From the NCBI RefSeq assembly GCF_004519315.1, contig NZ_SOZE01000016.1:78088-142087 (forward strand): 64,000 bases of DNA, in the 5' to 3' direction. Shown piece after piece: positions 25,501-36,400 of the stretch. The translations under genes and the position numbers were made by a program. Every line of letters begins with the position of its first letter. Positions within the stretch are counted from its first letter, which is position 1. The notes under the pieces were generated by a model. It ran no database searches. It had not been told where the DNA came from and saw only the letters and a list, made by a program, of their open reading frames with translations. Origin of the DNA: Mucilaginibacter psychrotolerans (GTDB lineage: Bacteria; Bacteroidota; Bacteroidia; Sphingobacteriales; Sphingobacteriaceae).

Positions 25501-27705
25501 ATGAAAAGAAAACTTGCAGAATTCTTCTCAACCAACGTGCTCCCCTACATAAAAAGTAAGCCTGGGTTATCGTTCAGCCTGGTGTTTTTCGTGTTTTTAA
25601 TTATCATCTATTATTGGAATTTCAAGATGCAGAATCAGCTTTCGGATGCTGCTTTTGTAAAAACTACTATAGAAAACGCTAACCCGCGAACACAGCTTGG
25701 CTACATCAGCAAGATGCTTAAGAAAGAAGAGTTTACCCTGAACTTGGGAATCATGACCAGAAGTTTGGACGTGGTAACCCATAACGCTTCCGAACAGGTA
25801 AACCCTTTGTCTTTGTTCGAAATAAATAACACCTTTGGTTTAACAGGTAATGATACCGTACATTATGTTTTCGACCACGAATGGAAAAAAACGGTTACCC
25901 ACATCATTACACCTACTGGACACGCCGGAGCATATAATAATGCGCCTTTTGACTATGGTTTTGCTATAAATTACGACCAAAAAAATGTTTATCTCCAGCA
26001 CGATTTCGGTGTGAATGTTGAAGTTTGGCATCCCGGTAGTGATGAGCCAGAGCTGATGAAATTTCCACAATTCACTAACATTGCAGGATCAGATGGTAAA
26101 ACACCCGTGTGGTATGCAAACGGCGCATTGGCCACGCTCACAGGAAAAAATGATTCGTTAAAAATCTACTACAATACCAATGAGGTCCCAAATACGGGCG
26201 GTAATAGTCAGTCGAACCCTGTTACATACGCCATACAAGGAAAATTTAAAGATGTACTTTTACTAAATGATAGATTATGCCTGCATGAATACGACAAAGG
26301 GCAACATAGTTTATGGTTGGTTTCGCCAGGAACGGGGATGCCCTATACGCCACTGATACCGGTAGATGTGCTTAATGCGGTTGTAAAAGATACCGTTCTA
26401 ACTCTTTCCGCAATAGATCAGGATAGTTACATTAACTATAATGTTGATGGTTCTTTAACCGTTTTGCGACAGCGCAAGGAATGGGCCGCCAAAAGGTTTG
26501 TAATTGATTCAAAAGATACTGGCATTGACGAAAAACCCTTTATATTAGGTTTTACAGACAAATATTTATGGCTTTCGGCTAACACTAACGACAATAATAT
26601 CATCTACCTGAAAATAGATTTAAAAAGTATAAGCGGCAGCGTGAACAATTTAAAACCTGATACTTTGCAAGCCTATAAAATAGCTGATTATGATGTCGAA
26701 ACCAGCCCTACACTATTGGCTAATGTGAGTGATGACGGGCTAACTTTAGTGGCGGATAGCACACTAAACCGCTGTGTTTTTTACCGATGTGGCAATATTG
26801 ATAAAAATATCCAAAAAATTGAAACCGCCAGCCTGCTGGATACAACGCTTATCAATAACCTTGCTGACTTTACTTTGATGATACCATCACAAAGTAAACA
26901 TTTTGAGATGGTGGCCAAAACTACGCGTGGCATCGGCGTGGCTTACCAGGTTACTCCCTCTAAGAGCGGATTGGCAGGGTTAACGGATATAAAAGATAAC
27001 AGTGCAGACCATGCTACTGCAGTTACCTGGCCTTCCCGGATAATTTTTACCACAAAAAGCCAAATTGACTATTTTTTCTTGGTGCTGTTGATTATTGCCG
27101 TACTGGTGTTTTATTTCTTCGGTCTTTATTACGTAATGAATATCATTAATGGAGAGCCGCCGATAAAGGATACATGGTCTTTCCCAGAGCAGGAACAGCT
27201 ATCTTTCCTTTATAACAAAATAAAGCAAATCGAGAGGACTGTACGGAGCCTGAAGCTTCGCTCGGAGATTATGTTATGGTTAGGATTATCGGTTGGCGTG
27301 GCAGGGATGATCGCTTTCATTTTTTCCTTGAAAATCTTTTTTGTTGATACCACAGGATTAAAGTTTGATGCCCAGTTTACTGTGAGGATGCTTCGCACGG
27401 TCGGCATCTTTGCTTTTATGGAAGTTTTCTCTTTCTATTTTTTGAAACAATACCGCATTACTTTCAACGAGTACAAACGCTTTTATTCACTGTTCCTCCG
27501 CGTGACTACGTACCTGGAATACTTCCAGTTAGCTAAGGCGTTCCCGGATGCAAGTGGACAGACAGACATAAAGGAAATGAAATCGACAATGCTTGCATAT
27601 GTGGTAAATTTACATGAGGAGGGCACAACGGAAAAGATTAAAGAGTTTGATCAAATTATGACATCCGACGTTATTAAGTCGCTCATAGCTAAGATACCAG
27701 GTTGA
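25501..27705 (+). CDS. Orphan membrane protein with large extracytoplasmic domain
   Basis: A 734-residue protein of no recognised family. One helix near residues 22-40 is followed by about 480 residues of beta-rich, probably extracytoplasmic sequence with repeated short blocks (LYDKGQHSLWLVSPG-like stretches and DKYLWLSANTND) that may form a propeller. Helix 2 lies at about 523-549, then a cytosolic coiled-coil-like stretch (EQLSFLYNKIKQIERTVRSL), helices 3 (about 590-612) and 4 (about 630-650, FMEVFSFYFLKQYR), and a helical tail. The C-terminal two-helix-plus-coil layout recalls membrane modules seen in some defence or signalling proteins; that is a weak resemblance. It stands alone on the plus strand. 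Confidence 0.8.
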   Translation: MKRKLAEFFSTNVLPYIKSKPGLSFSLVFFVFLIIIYYWNFKMQNQLSDAAFVKTTIENANPRTQLGYISKMLKKEEFTLNLGIMTRSLDVVTHNASEQVNPLSLFEINNTFGLTGNDTVHYVFDHEWKKTVTHIITPTGHAGAYNNAPFDYGFAINYDQKNVYLQHDFGVNVEVWHPGSDEPELMKFPQFTNIAGSDGKTPVWYANGALATLTGKNDSLKIYYNTNEVPNTGGNSQSNPVTYAIQGKFKDVLLLNDRLCLHEYDKGQHSLWLVSPGTGMPYTPLIPVDVLNAVVKDTVLTLSAIDQDSYINYNVDGSLTVLRQRKEWAAKRFVIDSKDTGIDEKPFILGFTDKYLWLSANTNDNNIIYLKIDLKSISGSVNNLKPDTLQAYKIADYDVETSPTLLANVSDDGLTLVADSTLNRCVFYRCGNIDKNIQKIETASLLDTTLINNLADFTLMIPSQSKHFEMVAKTTRGIGVAYQVTPSKSGLAGLTDIKDNSADHATAVTWPSRIIFTTKSQIDYFFLVLLIIAVLVFYFFGLYYVMNIINGEPPIKDTWSFPEQEQLSFLYNKIKQIERTVRSLKLRSEIMLWLGLSVGVAGMIAFIFSLKIFFVDTTGLKFDAQFTVRMLRTVGIFAFMEVFSFYFLKQYRITFNEYKRFYSLFLRVTTYLEYFQLAKAFPDASGQTDIKEMKSTMLAYVVNLHEEGTTEKIKEFDQIMTSDVIKSLIAKIPG

Positions 27706-27960
27706 AAATACGATATCGTGGCATCAGTTTCTCTCGACAGAGGGCTCAACTACAGCGGGGCATTCCGGCGTAAATCGAGACGCATTTTTATCAACTGTGA
27801 CGCACATCGGCTACCTGTCCTCTGCACGGGGGGCTCTATCGAGCGACCCTGAGCTAACGGGAAGCACTGCTTGATATGCTCAATAGTATGACGCAACTTG
27901 CACCGTACAACTAAATATTGTATTAACAATAGAAGCGTACCTTGCGGCAATAAATATGTT

Positions 27961-29046
27961 ATGCAAAACAATCGACAAGGGTACTACCGCGCTGTTTTTA
28001 AATTGCGCCAGCCGGATGATGATCATAAATTTCAGCCGCTGCCCGTACCATCGGGCAGTTACCCTTTTCATTTACAGCACCAATGGCCAGATAGCGGCAA
28101 GCTTGTTTTTCATATGGTGGGCGATACCGGCGGTTTTCGCGATACAGGCTTTCAGCATCGGGTAGCTGCAGCGATGGCAACCCAGTGCATCAACAGCCAA
28201 ACTGAGGATGAACGACCACAGTTCTTATTCCACTTGGGAGACATCGTATATAATTATGGCGAAGCCGACGGCTACGCCGAACAGTTTTTTAAGCCGTACG
28301 AAAATTACCCGGGACAGATTTACGCCATTGCTGGTAACCACGATAGCGATGTAAACCCCGATGCTGCCGATCCCTACCAAAGCCTGGATGCCTTTACTGC
28401 CGTTTTTTGTGACACCGAACATCGCAAAGTGCTTTTTGGGGGCAAAACAAAGCGCAGCAGCGGTAATCAACCCAACGTTTACTGGACGTTGGAAACCAAC
28501 CTGGCTATCATTATTGCCATGCACAGTAACGTACCCAAGTTTGGCATCGTAACGCAGGAACAGCGTAACTGGCTGATAAACGAATTACAAACGGCAGATT
28601 TGAGCCGCCCCGGCAAGGCAATTATTATTGCCATACACCACGCCCCATATTCGGCCGATACCAACCATGGATCCAGCAAGACTATGATAGAATTGCTGGA
28701 GGGGGTATTTCTCGAAACCGGCATCCAGCCAGATATGGTTGTAAGCGGACATGTACATAATTATCAGCGTTTTCAACATCTTTATCCCGAAGGTAAACCA
28801 CTAACCTACCTAGTTGCCGGCGCCGGTGGGTATGACGAACTGCACAGCCTGGCCGAAGAGGGCAACCCGATATACAGCAACCATAGTCCGCTGTTGCAAC
28901 ACCTGCAATTACAGGCTTATAACGACAATAAACATGGTTTTCTGAAAATAGGCATCGAAAGAAAGGCGCTGGGAGTAAATATTACAGGCGAATATTATTT
29001 GTACACCGGTGAGGTTGCCGACAGGTTTGAGATAGTTGTTAGTTGA
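27961..29046 (+). CDS. Metallophosphoesterase, purple-acid-phosphatase-like
   Basis: About 361 residues from ATG 27961. The frame stays open upstream to a TTG at 27898, but the ATG gives the better start. Dinuclear-metal motifs are complete: GDTGG, GDIVYNYG, GNHDSD, IHHAPYS and GHVHNYQRF, in the order and spacing of calcineurin-like phosphoesterases of the purple acid phosphatase type. No signal peptide is apparent, so it may act in the cytoplasm. Substrate unknown. The 255 bases before it show nothing recognisable. Confidence 0.88.
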   Translation: MQNNRQGYYRAVFKLRQPDDDHKFQPLPVPSGSYPFHLQHQWPDSGKLVFHMVGDTGGFRDTGFQHRVAAAMATQCINSQTEDERPQFLFHLGDIVYNYGEADGYAEQFFKPYENYPGQIYAIAGNHDSDVNPDAADPYQSLDAFTAVFCDTEHRKVLFGGKTKRSSGNQPNVYWTLETNLAIIIAMHSNVPKFGIVTQEQRNWLINELQTADLSRPGKAIIIAIHHAPYSADTNHGSSKTMIELLEGVFLETGIQPDMVVSGHVHNYQRFQHLYPEGKPLTYLVAGAGGYDELHSLAEEGNPIYSNHSPLLQHLQLQAYNDNKHGFLKIGIERKALGVNITGEYYLYTGEVADRFEIVVS

Positions 29047-29127
29047 TAAAATATTGAGGAATGCCCGCTTCCTTTATTATTTTTGTCGCATTGATTATTC
29101 CCGGTATTTAATATTTTAACCTTTCAC

Positions 29128-30537
29128 ATGAAGTTTGCCCCTAAACCCCTGCTTACAGCCTTGTTGCTGTCGCTAATGCTTTATTCATGCTCCGTTGTAA
29201 AACCGCCGGCACCGGCCGCCCTCTCAGCCGAGGATATCCCTAAACTTGTACAGCCCGTATCTAACATTGAGGTGCCTGTTAGTGTAGACCTGAAAAGCTA
29301 TTTTGTGCAGGCCGAAAATTCGGTGCCGGCAAAATACACAGATAATCAGCAGCCTTGCGAGGGTTTGCGTTATGCTTATACCTTTACGCGTAGTCCGTTC
29401 AACATTACGGGCAGCAGCAATGTTGTCAATTTGAAATTCGTAGGCAGCTATGGTATCAGTGCATCCTATTGTGCCAAGTGCGGCACTTTGTTTGGTGGCG
29501 ATAACAAATGCCTGGTACCCACAGTATCTGCGCAATGTGGGTGGGGTACCGAACCTCCTCGAAAAATGGAGATATCCTACCAATCAACCTTCAGCATATC
29601 GCCTGATTTTCATTTAAGTTCTAAAACCGTACTGTACCCCGCCCCGAAACCCATTGACCGGTGCAATATTCTGATGGGGAATATTGATGTAACCAATAAA
29701 CTGATAGAATATGTAAGCGGCCCCTTAAATGACCTTGGTAAACAGGTTGATGCCAAAATTGCGGGCTACAACATCAGGCCGATGGTTGAACAGGTATGGA
29801 AAAACATGGCATCGGAGGTGAAAATTGGCGATGTGGGGTATCTTTCCATCAACCCGCAAACGGTTAGGTTAAGCAAATTCAGTTTAAATGGCTCGGTACT
29901 TAACTTCTCAGTTGGCTTATCGGCTAAGCCTATCGTAACCACTACCAGTGCAAACCTGCCGCTTAAGCCATTACCTAACTTAACCAACTACGCGCCGGCA
30001 AATGGTTTCAGTATTTACCTGGATCTGCTGGAGAATTACAACCATCTAACCGATGTGGTAAACAAGCAGATCGTAGGCCAAAGCGCACAGGTAGCAGGCA
30101 AAGATTTTATTGTAGACAATACCAAAATATACGGCATTGGTAAGCAGATAGCTATGCAGGTTGATTTTAAAGGCTCTAACACCGGCACCGTTTACCTGGT
30201 GGGCACGCCAACTTACAATGCTACCACGCACGAACTGTCATTCCCCGACCTCACCTTCGACCTGCAAACCAAAGCATGGATACTAAAAGCTGCCAAGTGG
30301 ATGTTCAACGCCAAAATAACCGATATGATACGCCAAAAGGCTACCTACAATTTAAGCCAGTTTATTGCAGATAGTAAAACCAGGATACAGAGCGAAATAG
30401 CCGGTAATTCAAATAAAAATATCCGCCCTGATCTGGCCATTCGCGACATGGATATTATGGCTATTTACCCCACTAGCGAAAAGCTGATCATCCGCACCTT
30501 ATCCAGCGGGCAGCTGAGGGTTAAAGCAGTGATGTAA
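29128..30537 (+). CDS. DUF4403 lipoprotein
   Basis: A 469-residue protein with a lipoprotein signal (LYSCSVVKPP, lipidated cysteine at about residue 21), so it is membrane-anchored. The sequence matches DUF4403: IEVPVSVDLKSYF near the start, a short Cys-rich loop (SYCAKCG) and the tandem lipid-binding-like beta domains ending VYLVGTPTYNA. The fold of the family suggests a tubular lipid-binding protein, but its role is not established. It stands between two metallophosphoesterase genes. Confidence 0.88.
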   Translation: MKFAPKPLLTALLLSLMLYSCSVVKPPAPAALSAEDIPKLVQPVSNIEVPVSVDLKSYFVQAENSVPAKYTDNQQPCEGLRYAYTFTRSPFNITGSSNVVNLKFVGSYGISASYCAKCGTLFGGDNKCLVPTVSAQCGWGTEPPRKMEISYQSTFSISPDFHLSSKTVLYPAPKPIDRCNILMGNIDVTNKLIEYVSGPLNDLGKQVDAKIAGYNIRPMVEQVWKNMASEVKIGDVGYLSINPQTVRLSKFSLNGSVLNFSVGLSAKPIVTTTSANLPLKPLPNLTNYAPANGFSIYLDLLENYNHLTDVVNKQIVGQSAQVAGKDFIVDNTKIYGIGKQIAMQVDFKGSNTGTVYLVGTPTYNATTHELSFPDLTFDLQTKAWILKAAKWMFNAKITDMIRQKATYNLSQFIADSKTRIQSEIAGNSNKNIRPDLAIRDMDIMAIYPTSEKLIIRTLSSGQLRVKAVM

Positions 30538-30570
30538 GCAGCTTGCCGAAATTCTAAAATAACAAAGTAG

Positions 30571-30598
30571 AGGTCATCCGTTTTGGGGTGGCCTTTAT
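30571..30598 (+). terminator. Terminator after DUF4403 gene
   Basis: Stem aggtcatcc (30571-30579) with gggtggcct (30586-30594), including G-U pairs, is followed by TTATT. It starts 33 bases after the stop. Confidence 0.65.
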
Positions 30599-30679
30599 TG
30601 TTTAGTGGCGTGTTTGTCATCGAACAGCAATCTTGGATGGCAGGTTAAAATGTTTTGGGGCCTTGGTCGTCCTACCTTT

Positions 30680-31858
30680 ATGAAATCACGAGTTTTTAGC
30701 GTGTTGATCCTTTGGCTGCTGATCGACATTTACTTTTTTGCAGCCGTTGAAACACTGTCCCCCGGGCCTGTTGCTTTTTATATTTATTGGGCAGTAGATA
30801 TTTTCCTGGCTACAGGCATAGCTTTTAGCCTGCTAACCGGGCTGCGCAAATTGGTGTCGCCATTTATGTCGCTGATGTTATTGTCGCTGATACCTAAACT
30901 TATCGGGGATGTGTTTTTACTATTAGAAGATTTTACGAGGCTGTTCCGCCATTCTCCCGCCAGGAGCCCGATTGTTAGCGAGTTCGTAGTTGCCGTGGCT
31001 TTGATTACGTTCTTCGCGGTGCTATTCGGTATTACCAAAGGCCGCCACTATTATAAGGTTAGGCGTACCATTTTGTATTTTGAGAACCTGCCGGAGGCGT
31101 TTAACGATTTTACCATCACGCAGTTATCAGATATACATGCGGGCAGTTTCAGCGATGCTGCGGGCGTGCAAAAAGGCCTGGACTTGGTGAACGCGCAAGG
31201 CAGTGATGTGATATTGTTCACCGGCGACCTGGTGAATAACCAGGCCAGCGAAATGGATCCCTGGATATCCGCTTTTGCAGGACTGAAGGCACCACTCGGA
31301 AAGTTTTCTGTACTGGGCAACCACGATTACGGCGATTACATGCAATGGGAAAGCGCAGCAGAAAAGCGCGATAACCTGGTAAGATTAAAGGATGTGCACG
31401 CGGAGATAGGCTTCCGTTTGTTGCTGAATGAAAGGGTGAAGATTGAGAAAGATGGCCGCTCGATAGAATTGATTGGGGTAGAGAATTGGGGCAAGGGCGG
31501 TTTCCATAAATACGGCGACCTTGACCTGGCAACGGCAAATGTAGCCGATAAGGACTTTAAAATACTGATGTCGCACGATCCTTCGCATTGGGATGCCGTT
31601 ACATTGGGGCACGATCAGCGTATAGACCTTACGCTGGCAGGGCATACACATGGCGCGCAGTTCGGGTTTGAACTATTTGGCTTTAAGTGGAGCCCTATCA
31701 AATATGTTTACAAACAATGGGCGGGACTATATGAAAAAGCCGGTCGCTACTTATATGTAAACCGTGGTTTTGGCTTTTTAGGGCTTAAAGGCCGTGTAGG
31801 CATCTGGCCCGAAATAGCCGTGCTGACGCTGAAGCGGAAGCCTGCGCTGGCTGTTTAA
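30680..31858 (+). CDS. Membrane-anchored metallophosphoesterase
   Basis: About 392 residues from ATG 30680 (MKSRVFSVLILWLLID). The frame also contains GTG 30605 and ATG 30650, but the chosen start puts the first membrane helix at the N-terminus, as usual for this family. Four helices occupy the first 130 residues, then a calcineurin-like domain with LSDIHAGSF, GDLVNN, LGNHDYGDY, MSHDPSHWD and LAGHTHGAQFG. Such proteins are inner-membrane phosphoesterases possibly acting on lipid or nucleotide substrates. It ends at a shared terminator at 31909. Confidence 0.9.
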   Translation: MKSRVFSVLILWLLIDIYFFAAVETLSPGPVAFYIYWAVDIFLATGIAFSLLTGLRKLVSPFMSLMLLSLIPKLIGDVFLLLEDFTRLFRHSPARSPIVSEFVVAVALITFFAVLFGITKGRHYYKVRRTILYFENLPEAFNDFTITQLSDIHAGSFSDAAGVQKGLDLVNAQGSDVILFTGDLVNNQASEMDPWISAFAGLKAPLGKFSVLGNHDYGDYMQWESAAEKRDNLVRLKDVHAEIGFRLLLNERVKIEKDGRSIELIGVENWGKGGFHKYGDLDLATANVADKDFKILMSHDPSHWDAVTLGHDQRIDLTLAGHTHGAQFGFELFGFKWSPIKYVYKQWAGLYEKAGRYLYVNRGFGFLGLKGRVGIWPEIAVLTLKRKPALAV

Positions 31859-31908
31859 AGTGAGTCGAAGTAAGTTCTAATCAGTTGTTAAGTTCGGTCT
31901 ATATATAA

Positions 31909-31937
31909 CAAGAGCCACCCATTGCGGGCGGCTCTTG
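31909..31937. terminator. Bidirectional terminator between convergent genes
   Basis: Stem caagagcc / ggctcttg (31909-31916 and 31930-31937), with extra CCC/GGG pairs inside, between the plus-strand phosphoesterase gene and the minus-strand SusD gene. Confidence 0.8.
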
Positions 31938-31970
31938 CTGTTTAATTGGGCACCTTCTATTTATATGTGA

Positions 31971-33410
31971 TTAATTCACATCAAACCAAAGTTTGGTCGT
32001 CAGTACATCGGCACCCTGGCTGGCTACAGCAGCTTTGTAGCTTATTCCGTTTAACGATTGCTCCGTACCGGGGTAAATAAACCTTAGTGGCAATTTGCCG
32101 CTAAGCGTACCAGCTACAGCGGGCTGTAGTTGCGGGTAATCTAACCTGCGCCATTCGGCAAATGCTTCTAAGCCCTGCCCAAACAGTGCAAGCCATTTTT
32201 GTTCGCCAATAGATTTTTTGTAATTGGCGGCATCGTATTGTACCGATGGCTGCGCAACGTATGTTGCAATTGTCGCATCGGCAATGCCGTATTGCTTTAA
32301 GGATGCGGTTACCGCCTGGTTGTAAAGGTCCGCAGCATTTTCGATTGTGAAACCACGTGCTGCAGCTTCTGCACGGTCGAACAATACTTCAGCATAGCTG
32401 ATAATCACTGCCGGTGCGCCGGGTGCTAGAAAGTAAGTGCCGGGTTTTGATGTTTTGGTGAAGCCAAGGTTGCTTGCATCACCTACCAATAAGCCGTTAG
32501 GGATACCCACGTAAGTGTTTGGCGTAGCATCCTGTGTTTTGCTGGCGTAAACAGGTAGGCGCGGGTCGTTTAAGGCAAACAACTTATCCACTACGGTTTT
32601 GCTGATGCGGTAATCGTCGCGGGTATCAAACAGGTTGCTTATTGGGTTTTGGTTTGGTGATGCCAGGTAAACCAGTTGGGCGGTTTCGCTGTTAGCGCTG
32701 ATGTAGCCGCTGCCTTCTGCTTGTATATCGGCCAAAACTTGTTTCGCCTTATCCGGTTCGCGGTCGGCTATCCTCAAAGCAATGCGCAAACGCAGCGAAT
32801 TGGCAAACTTTTTCCATTGCGCGATTTTGTTGCTGTAGATTACGTCGCCTGCTATTGCCGGGCCTGTAGTACTCAATGCAGCCTGTGCCGTTTTCAGGTC
32901 CTCCAGCAAGGCAAAGTACACATCCTTTTGCTTATCATAAACAGGCGTAAGGTAGGTGCTGATGTTAGTTGCTTGGGTATAAGGGATATCGCCATAATTG
33001 TCCGTCAGCAACGTAAACACCCATGAACGCAAGACAAGTGCCACCCCTTTATAATTAGGGTTTGCCTGTGCATCGGCCAGTTTAATAATCTGGTTAAGGT
33101 TTACGATGCTCTTGGCATAGCCAACGCTCCACAATTCGTTGAATGCGGTATTGGTATAAATATACCTGTCGGGATCAGTGTATTGTATTTTGGCCCAATG
33201 CTGTACGAAGAGCAGGCTGGCATCCATGTTATTGGCTGTACCCCAGTAGGTATCGGCAGTGGCTTTGGTTGCTGCGGTCAGCAAATAATCAGGTTGCGCA
33301 TTTTGCGATGCATTTGGGTTTTGGTTAATTTTTACCAAATCCTTTTTGCAGGAGCTTACCGATAGTAATGTGGCTCCGGCTAATAGTATGGTTGTATATT
33401 TAAGTTTCAT
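31971..33410 (-). CDS. SusD-like outer-membrane lipoprotein (SusD-like_2 type)
   Basis: A 479-residue surface lipoprotein with lipobox SVSSCKKDLV. The opening INQNPNASQNAQPDYLLTAAT and the conserved DNYGDIPYTQA segment match the SusD/RagB nutrient-binding family, second subfamily, with its helical repeat scaffold. It caps the SusC channel and binds the imported ligand. It lies 5 bases downstream of the SusC gene. Because the operon starts with an S-box riboswitch, the ligand is likelier to be a sulfur-containing compound or peptide than a glycan. That is inference from regulation, not from binding residues. Confidence 0.93.
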   Translation of the reverse strand: MKLKYTTILLAGATLLSVSSCKKDLVKINQNPNASQNAQPDYLLTAATKATADTYWGTANNMDASLLFVQHWAKIQYTDPDRYIYTNTAFNELWSVGYAKSIVNLNQIIKLADAQANPNYKGVALVLRSWVFTLLTDNYGDIPYTQATNISTYLTPVYDKQKDVYFALLEDLKTAQAALSTTGPAIAGDVIYSNKIAQWKKFANSLRLRIALRIADREPDKAKQVLADIQAEGSGYISANSETAQLVYLASPNQNPISNLFDTRDDYRISKTVVDKLFALNDPRLPVYASKTQDATPNTYVGIPNGLLVGDASNLGFTKTSKPGTYFLAPGAPAVIISYAEVLFDRAEAAARGFTIENAADLYNQAVTASLKQYGIADATIATYVAQPSVQYDAANYKKSIGEQKWLALFGQGLEAFAEWRRLDYPQLQPAVAGTLSGKLPLRFIYPGTEQSLNGISYKAAVASQGADVLTTKLWFDVN

Positions 33411-33415
33411 TGTCG

Positions 33416-36400
33416 TTAGAATTTAAGGTTAACATTAAAGCCGATGTTGCGAACAGTTGGCAGGGTAAGATCTTCCAGGCCCTGGCCATTGCCGGTGTTG
33501 AAGGCTGTCTCGGGGTCGATATTCGGTACGTTTTTATGGATGATCCACAGGTTGCGGCCAACCAGCGATACGGTTGCCGATTGCAACCCTAAGCCTTTAA
33601 CCCATTGCGAAGGGAAGGTGTAGCCCAGTTTAACCTCGCGAAGTTTTACGTACGATGCGCTGTAAACAAATGCCTCATCAACATTGGTGAAGCCTTTGTA
33701 ATAAGATTGTGCCGGCAAAATAGTGGTATTGGCTGTACCATCTGCTTTAACGCCTTTGAAAATTACGCCATCATCATATACCGTTGCACCTCCCGGTGCG
33801 CTTGTGCCTGCAGCAATTTGCACTGCAGCGGCGGAGGTATTGTTGTTGGGGTAGTAGTAGCTTAAGCCACCATTCGCCGCACCACGCCCGGGTAACGTAG
33901 ATGCCAATACACCAGTATAAGTGCCTGTGCGGTTGGTGTTAGAGTAAATAGAACCGCCTATGCGTGCATCCACCAAAAAGCTTAAGTTAACGCCTTTGTA
34001 AGTGAAGCTGTTGTTGATGCTTCCCAACCAATCGGGCGTGTATTTGCCCAGGTATTGTTTTGTAGGATTGATAACCGGCGTGCCATTTGCGCCGATAACG
34101 ATATTCCCCGAAGCATCGCGGGTATAAGCGTTACCGAACAAGGTGCCATATGGCTGGCCAACTGCCGCTAATACCTGTACGGTACGGTTGGTGCCCAATA
34201 TGTAGCTTTGCAGTTTGCCTTCGTTATCTAAAGAAATTACTTTGCTCTTGTTGCGCGAGTAGTTCACGGTAACATCCCATGTGAAATCTTTAGATTTAAA
34301 AGGACTTAAGCCCAATTGCACCTCAAGCCCCTTGTTATTGATACGGCCGCCGTTAATCAGTTTTTGACTGTAACCTGTGGTTTGGCTTACGTCTACGTTG
34401 AGTATCTGGTTAACGCTGTTGGTGTTGTAAACGCTCAGATCAAGCCTTACACGATCATGAAAGAAACCGGCTTCAACGCCTGCCTCGCCGGATGTTGTGG
34501 TTTCTGGCTTCAGATCGGGATTCAGGTTAATACTTGCAGCGCTCTGTTGTGGGTTGGTGCCGAATGGCGCAGTAAAGTTGTAGGTATTGATCAACTGATA
34601 AGGTGTAGTTGCCTTACCCACTTTAGACCAGCCACCACGCAACTTTAAGTAGCTTAAAGTATTGCTTTTTAAGTCCAGGGCTTCAGATAATATTAAACTG
34701 CCGTTTACTGATGGATAAAAGTAAGATAAGCTGGATGAAGGCAAGGTAGAAGACCAGTCGTTACGGCCGGTTAAGTTCAGGAACGCATAATTACGGAAGC
34801 CTAATTGTGCCGATGCAAAGTAGCTATAGGTTTTTAGTTTGCCGTAGTAGTTAGAAGATACCAGCGGATCGCGCGAGTTACTTAACGTGTACAAACCTGC
34901 TACTGCCAGCTTAGGTGCTATCTGGTCGTTCTGCTCGTTCAAAATAGTGCTGATGTTACCACCTACAAAACCATCGAAGGTGAAATCTTTGTTTATTTTT
35001 TTGGTGTATTGCAAGCGGCCTTCGGTATTGGTTTCGTTAACCGTGTAGGCATCTTCTTCATACGAGCCGAAAGGCGTGCCGTTGGTACCGTAAGCAATCT
35101 TGATTTTGCGCCTGTCGTTATAGTAATCGGTACCGGTACGGAAGTTGGCCGATAAGCCCTCGATTATTTTGTAGTTTAGTTCTATACTACCAATAATGCG
35201 GTTTTTGTGCTGCCCAACGGTGTTCTCGTAAGCAATAAAGTAGGGGTTGCTGTAGTAGCTGTTGTTCCAGTTGAAAGTGTTGCCGTTGGCATCGCGGTAG
35301 TTCTTCAGTTGGTTTACATCTACCTGGCGGCCAAACCAGGTAAATTGCAGCATGGTACTGGTAGCGCGCCTGCCGTATGCGCCCGGCAGGTTATCGGCAT
35401 CGTCTTTAATATAATTAGCGATAGTAGTAATGGTTAGTTTTGAATTGGGCCGGAAGGTAGTGTTCAGTAAGAAAGAGTTTTTGCCTTGTGATGAATTGGG
35501 CACTACGCCGGTTTGATTTAGGTTGTTATACGATAAGCGGTAATCGAATTTATCGCTGCTACCCGCCAGGGAAACACCATTATTGAGCGTAACGCCGGTT
35601 TTAAAAAAGTCGCGCACGTTGTTGGGATGTGCTACGAACGGTGCGGGTTGGCCATTTGAAAAGAACTGCGGAATAAGGCGGCCATCCAGGGCCGGGCCCC
35701 AGCTTTCGTCCACACCATCGTTTACACCCGCACCTGCGCCGTTAACGTAACTGAATTTACCGTTAGAGCCCTGGCCATATTCGTTTTGATAATCGGGGAA
35801 TACCTTCAGCGTAGCAAACGTGGTGTTTGAGTTGAGCGTAATGCCCGCGCCCTTACTGCCTTTGCCGGTTTTGGTTTTAATGAGGATAACGCCTGCAGCT
35901 GCACGGGAACCGTAAAGTGCGGCAGCGTTTGGCCCTTTCAGCACGCTGATGGATTCGATGTCTTCTGAATTTAAATCGGAGATAGCGTTGGCAAAATCCC
36001 TTGAGCCATTCGTGCCCTGGAACTGGGAATTATCTACAATTACACCATCCACAACAAACAGTGGCTGGTTGTTGCCCGATACCGATGTTTCGCCACGGAT
36101 AATGATACGGGATGAGCCCATATCGCCCTGGCTGCCGGTAACGTTTACACCCGCTATTTTGCCCGATAAGGCGTTGATGAGGTTGGTTTCCTTAGCCTCA
36201 GATATGTCCCTCGATTTCAGCCCCTGCACCGCATAGCCCAATGATTTTTTGTCTTTTGAGATGTTAAGCGCTGTAACCACCACTTCGTTCAACGAATTGG
36301 GTGCTTCTTCCAACACTATCTTTAATGGTTCACCGCTGTTGTTTACAGGAATTTCAACCGGGTTGAAACCGATATACGAGATCCGTAATATATCGTTGAC

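Noticed and set aside
27706..27960. Possible RNA or small gene between the orphan membrane protein and the phosphoesterase
   Set aside because: No stem structure, no conserved motif and no good frame were found.
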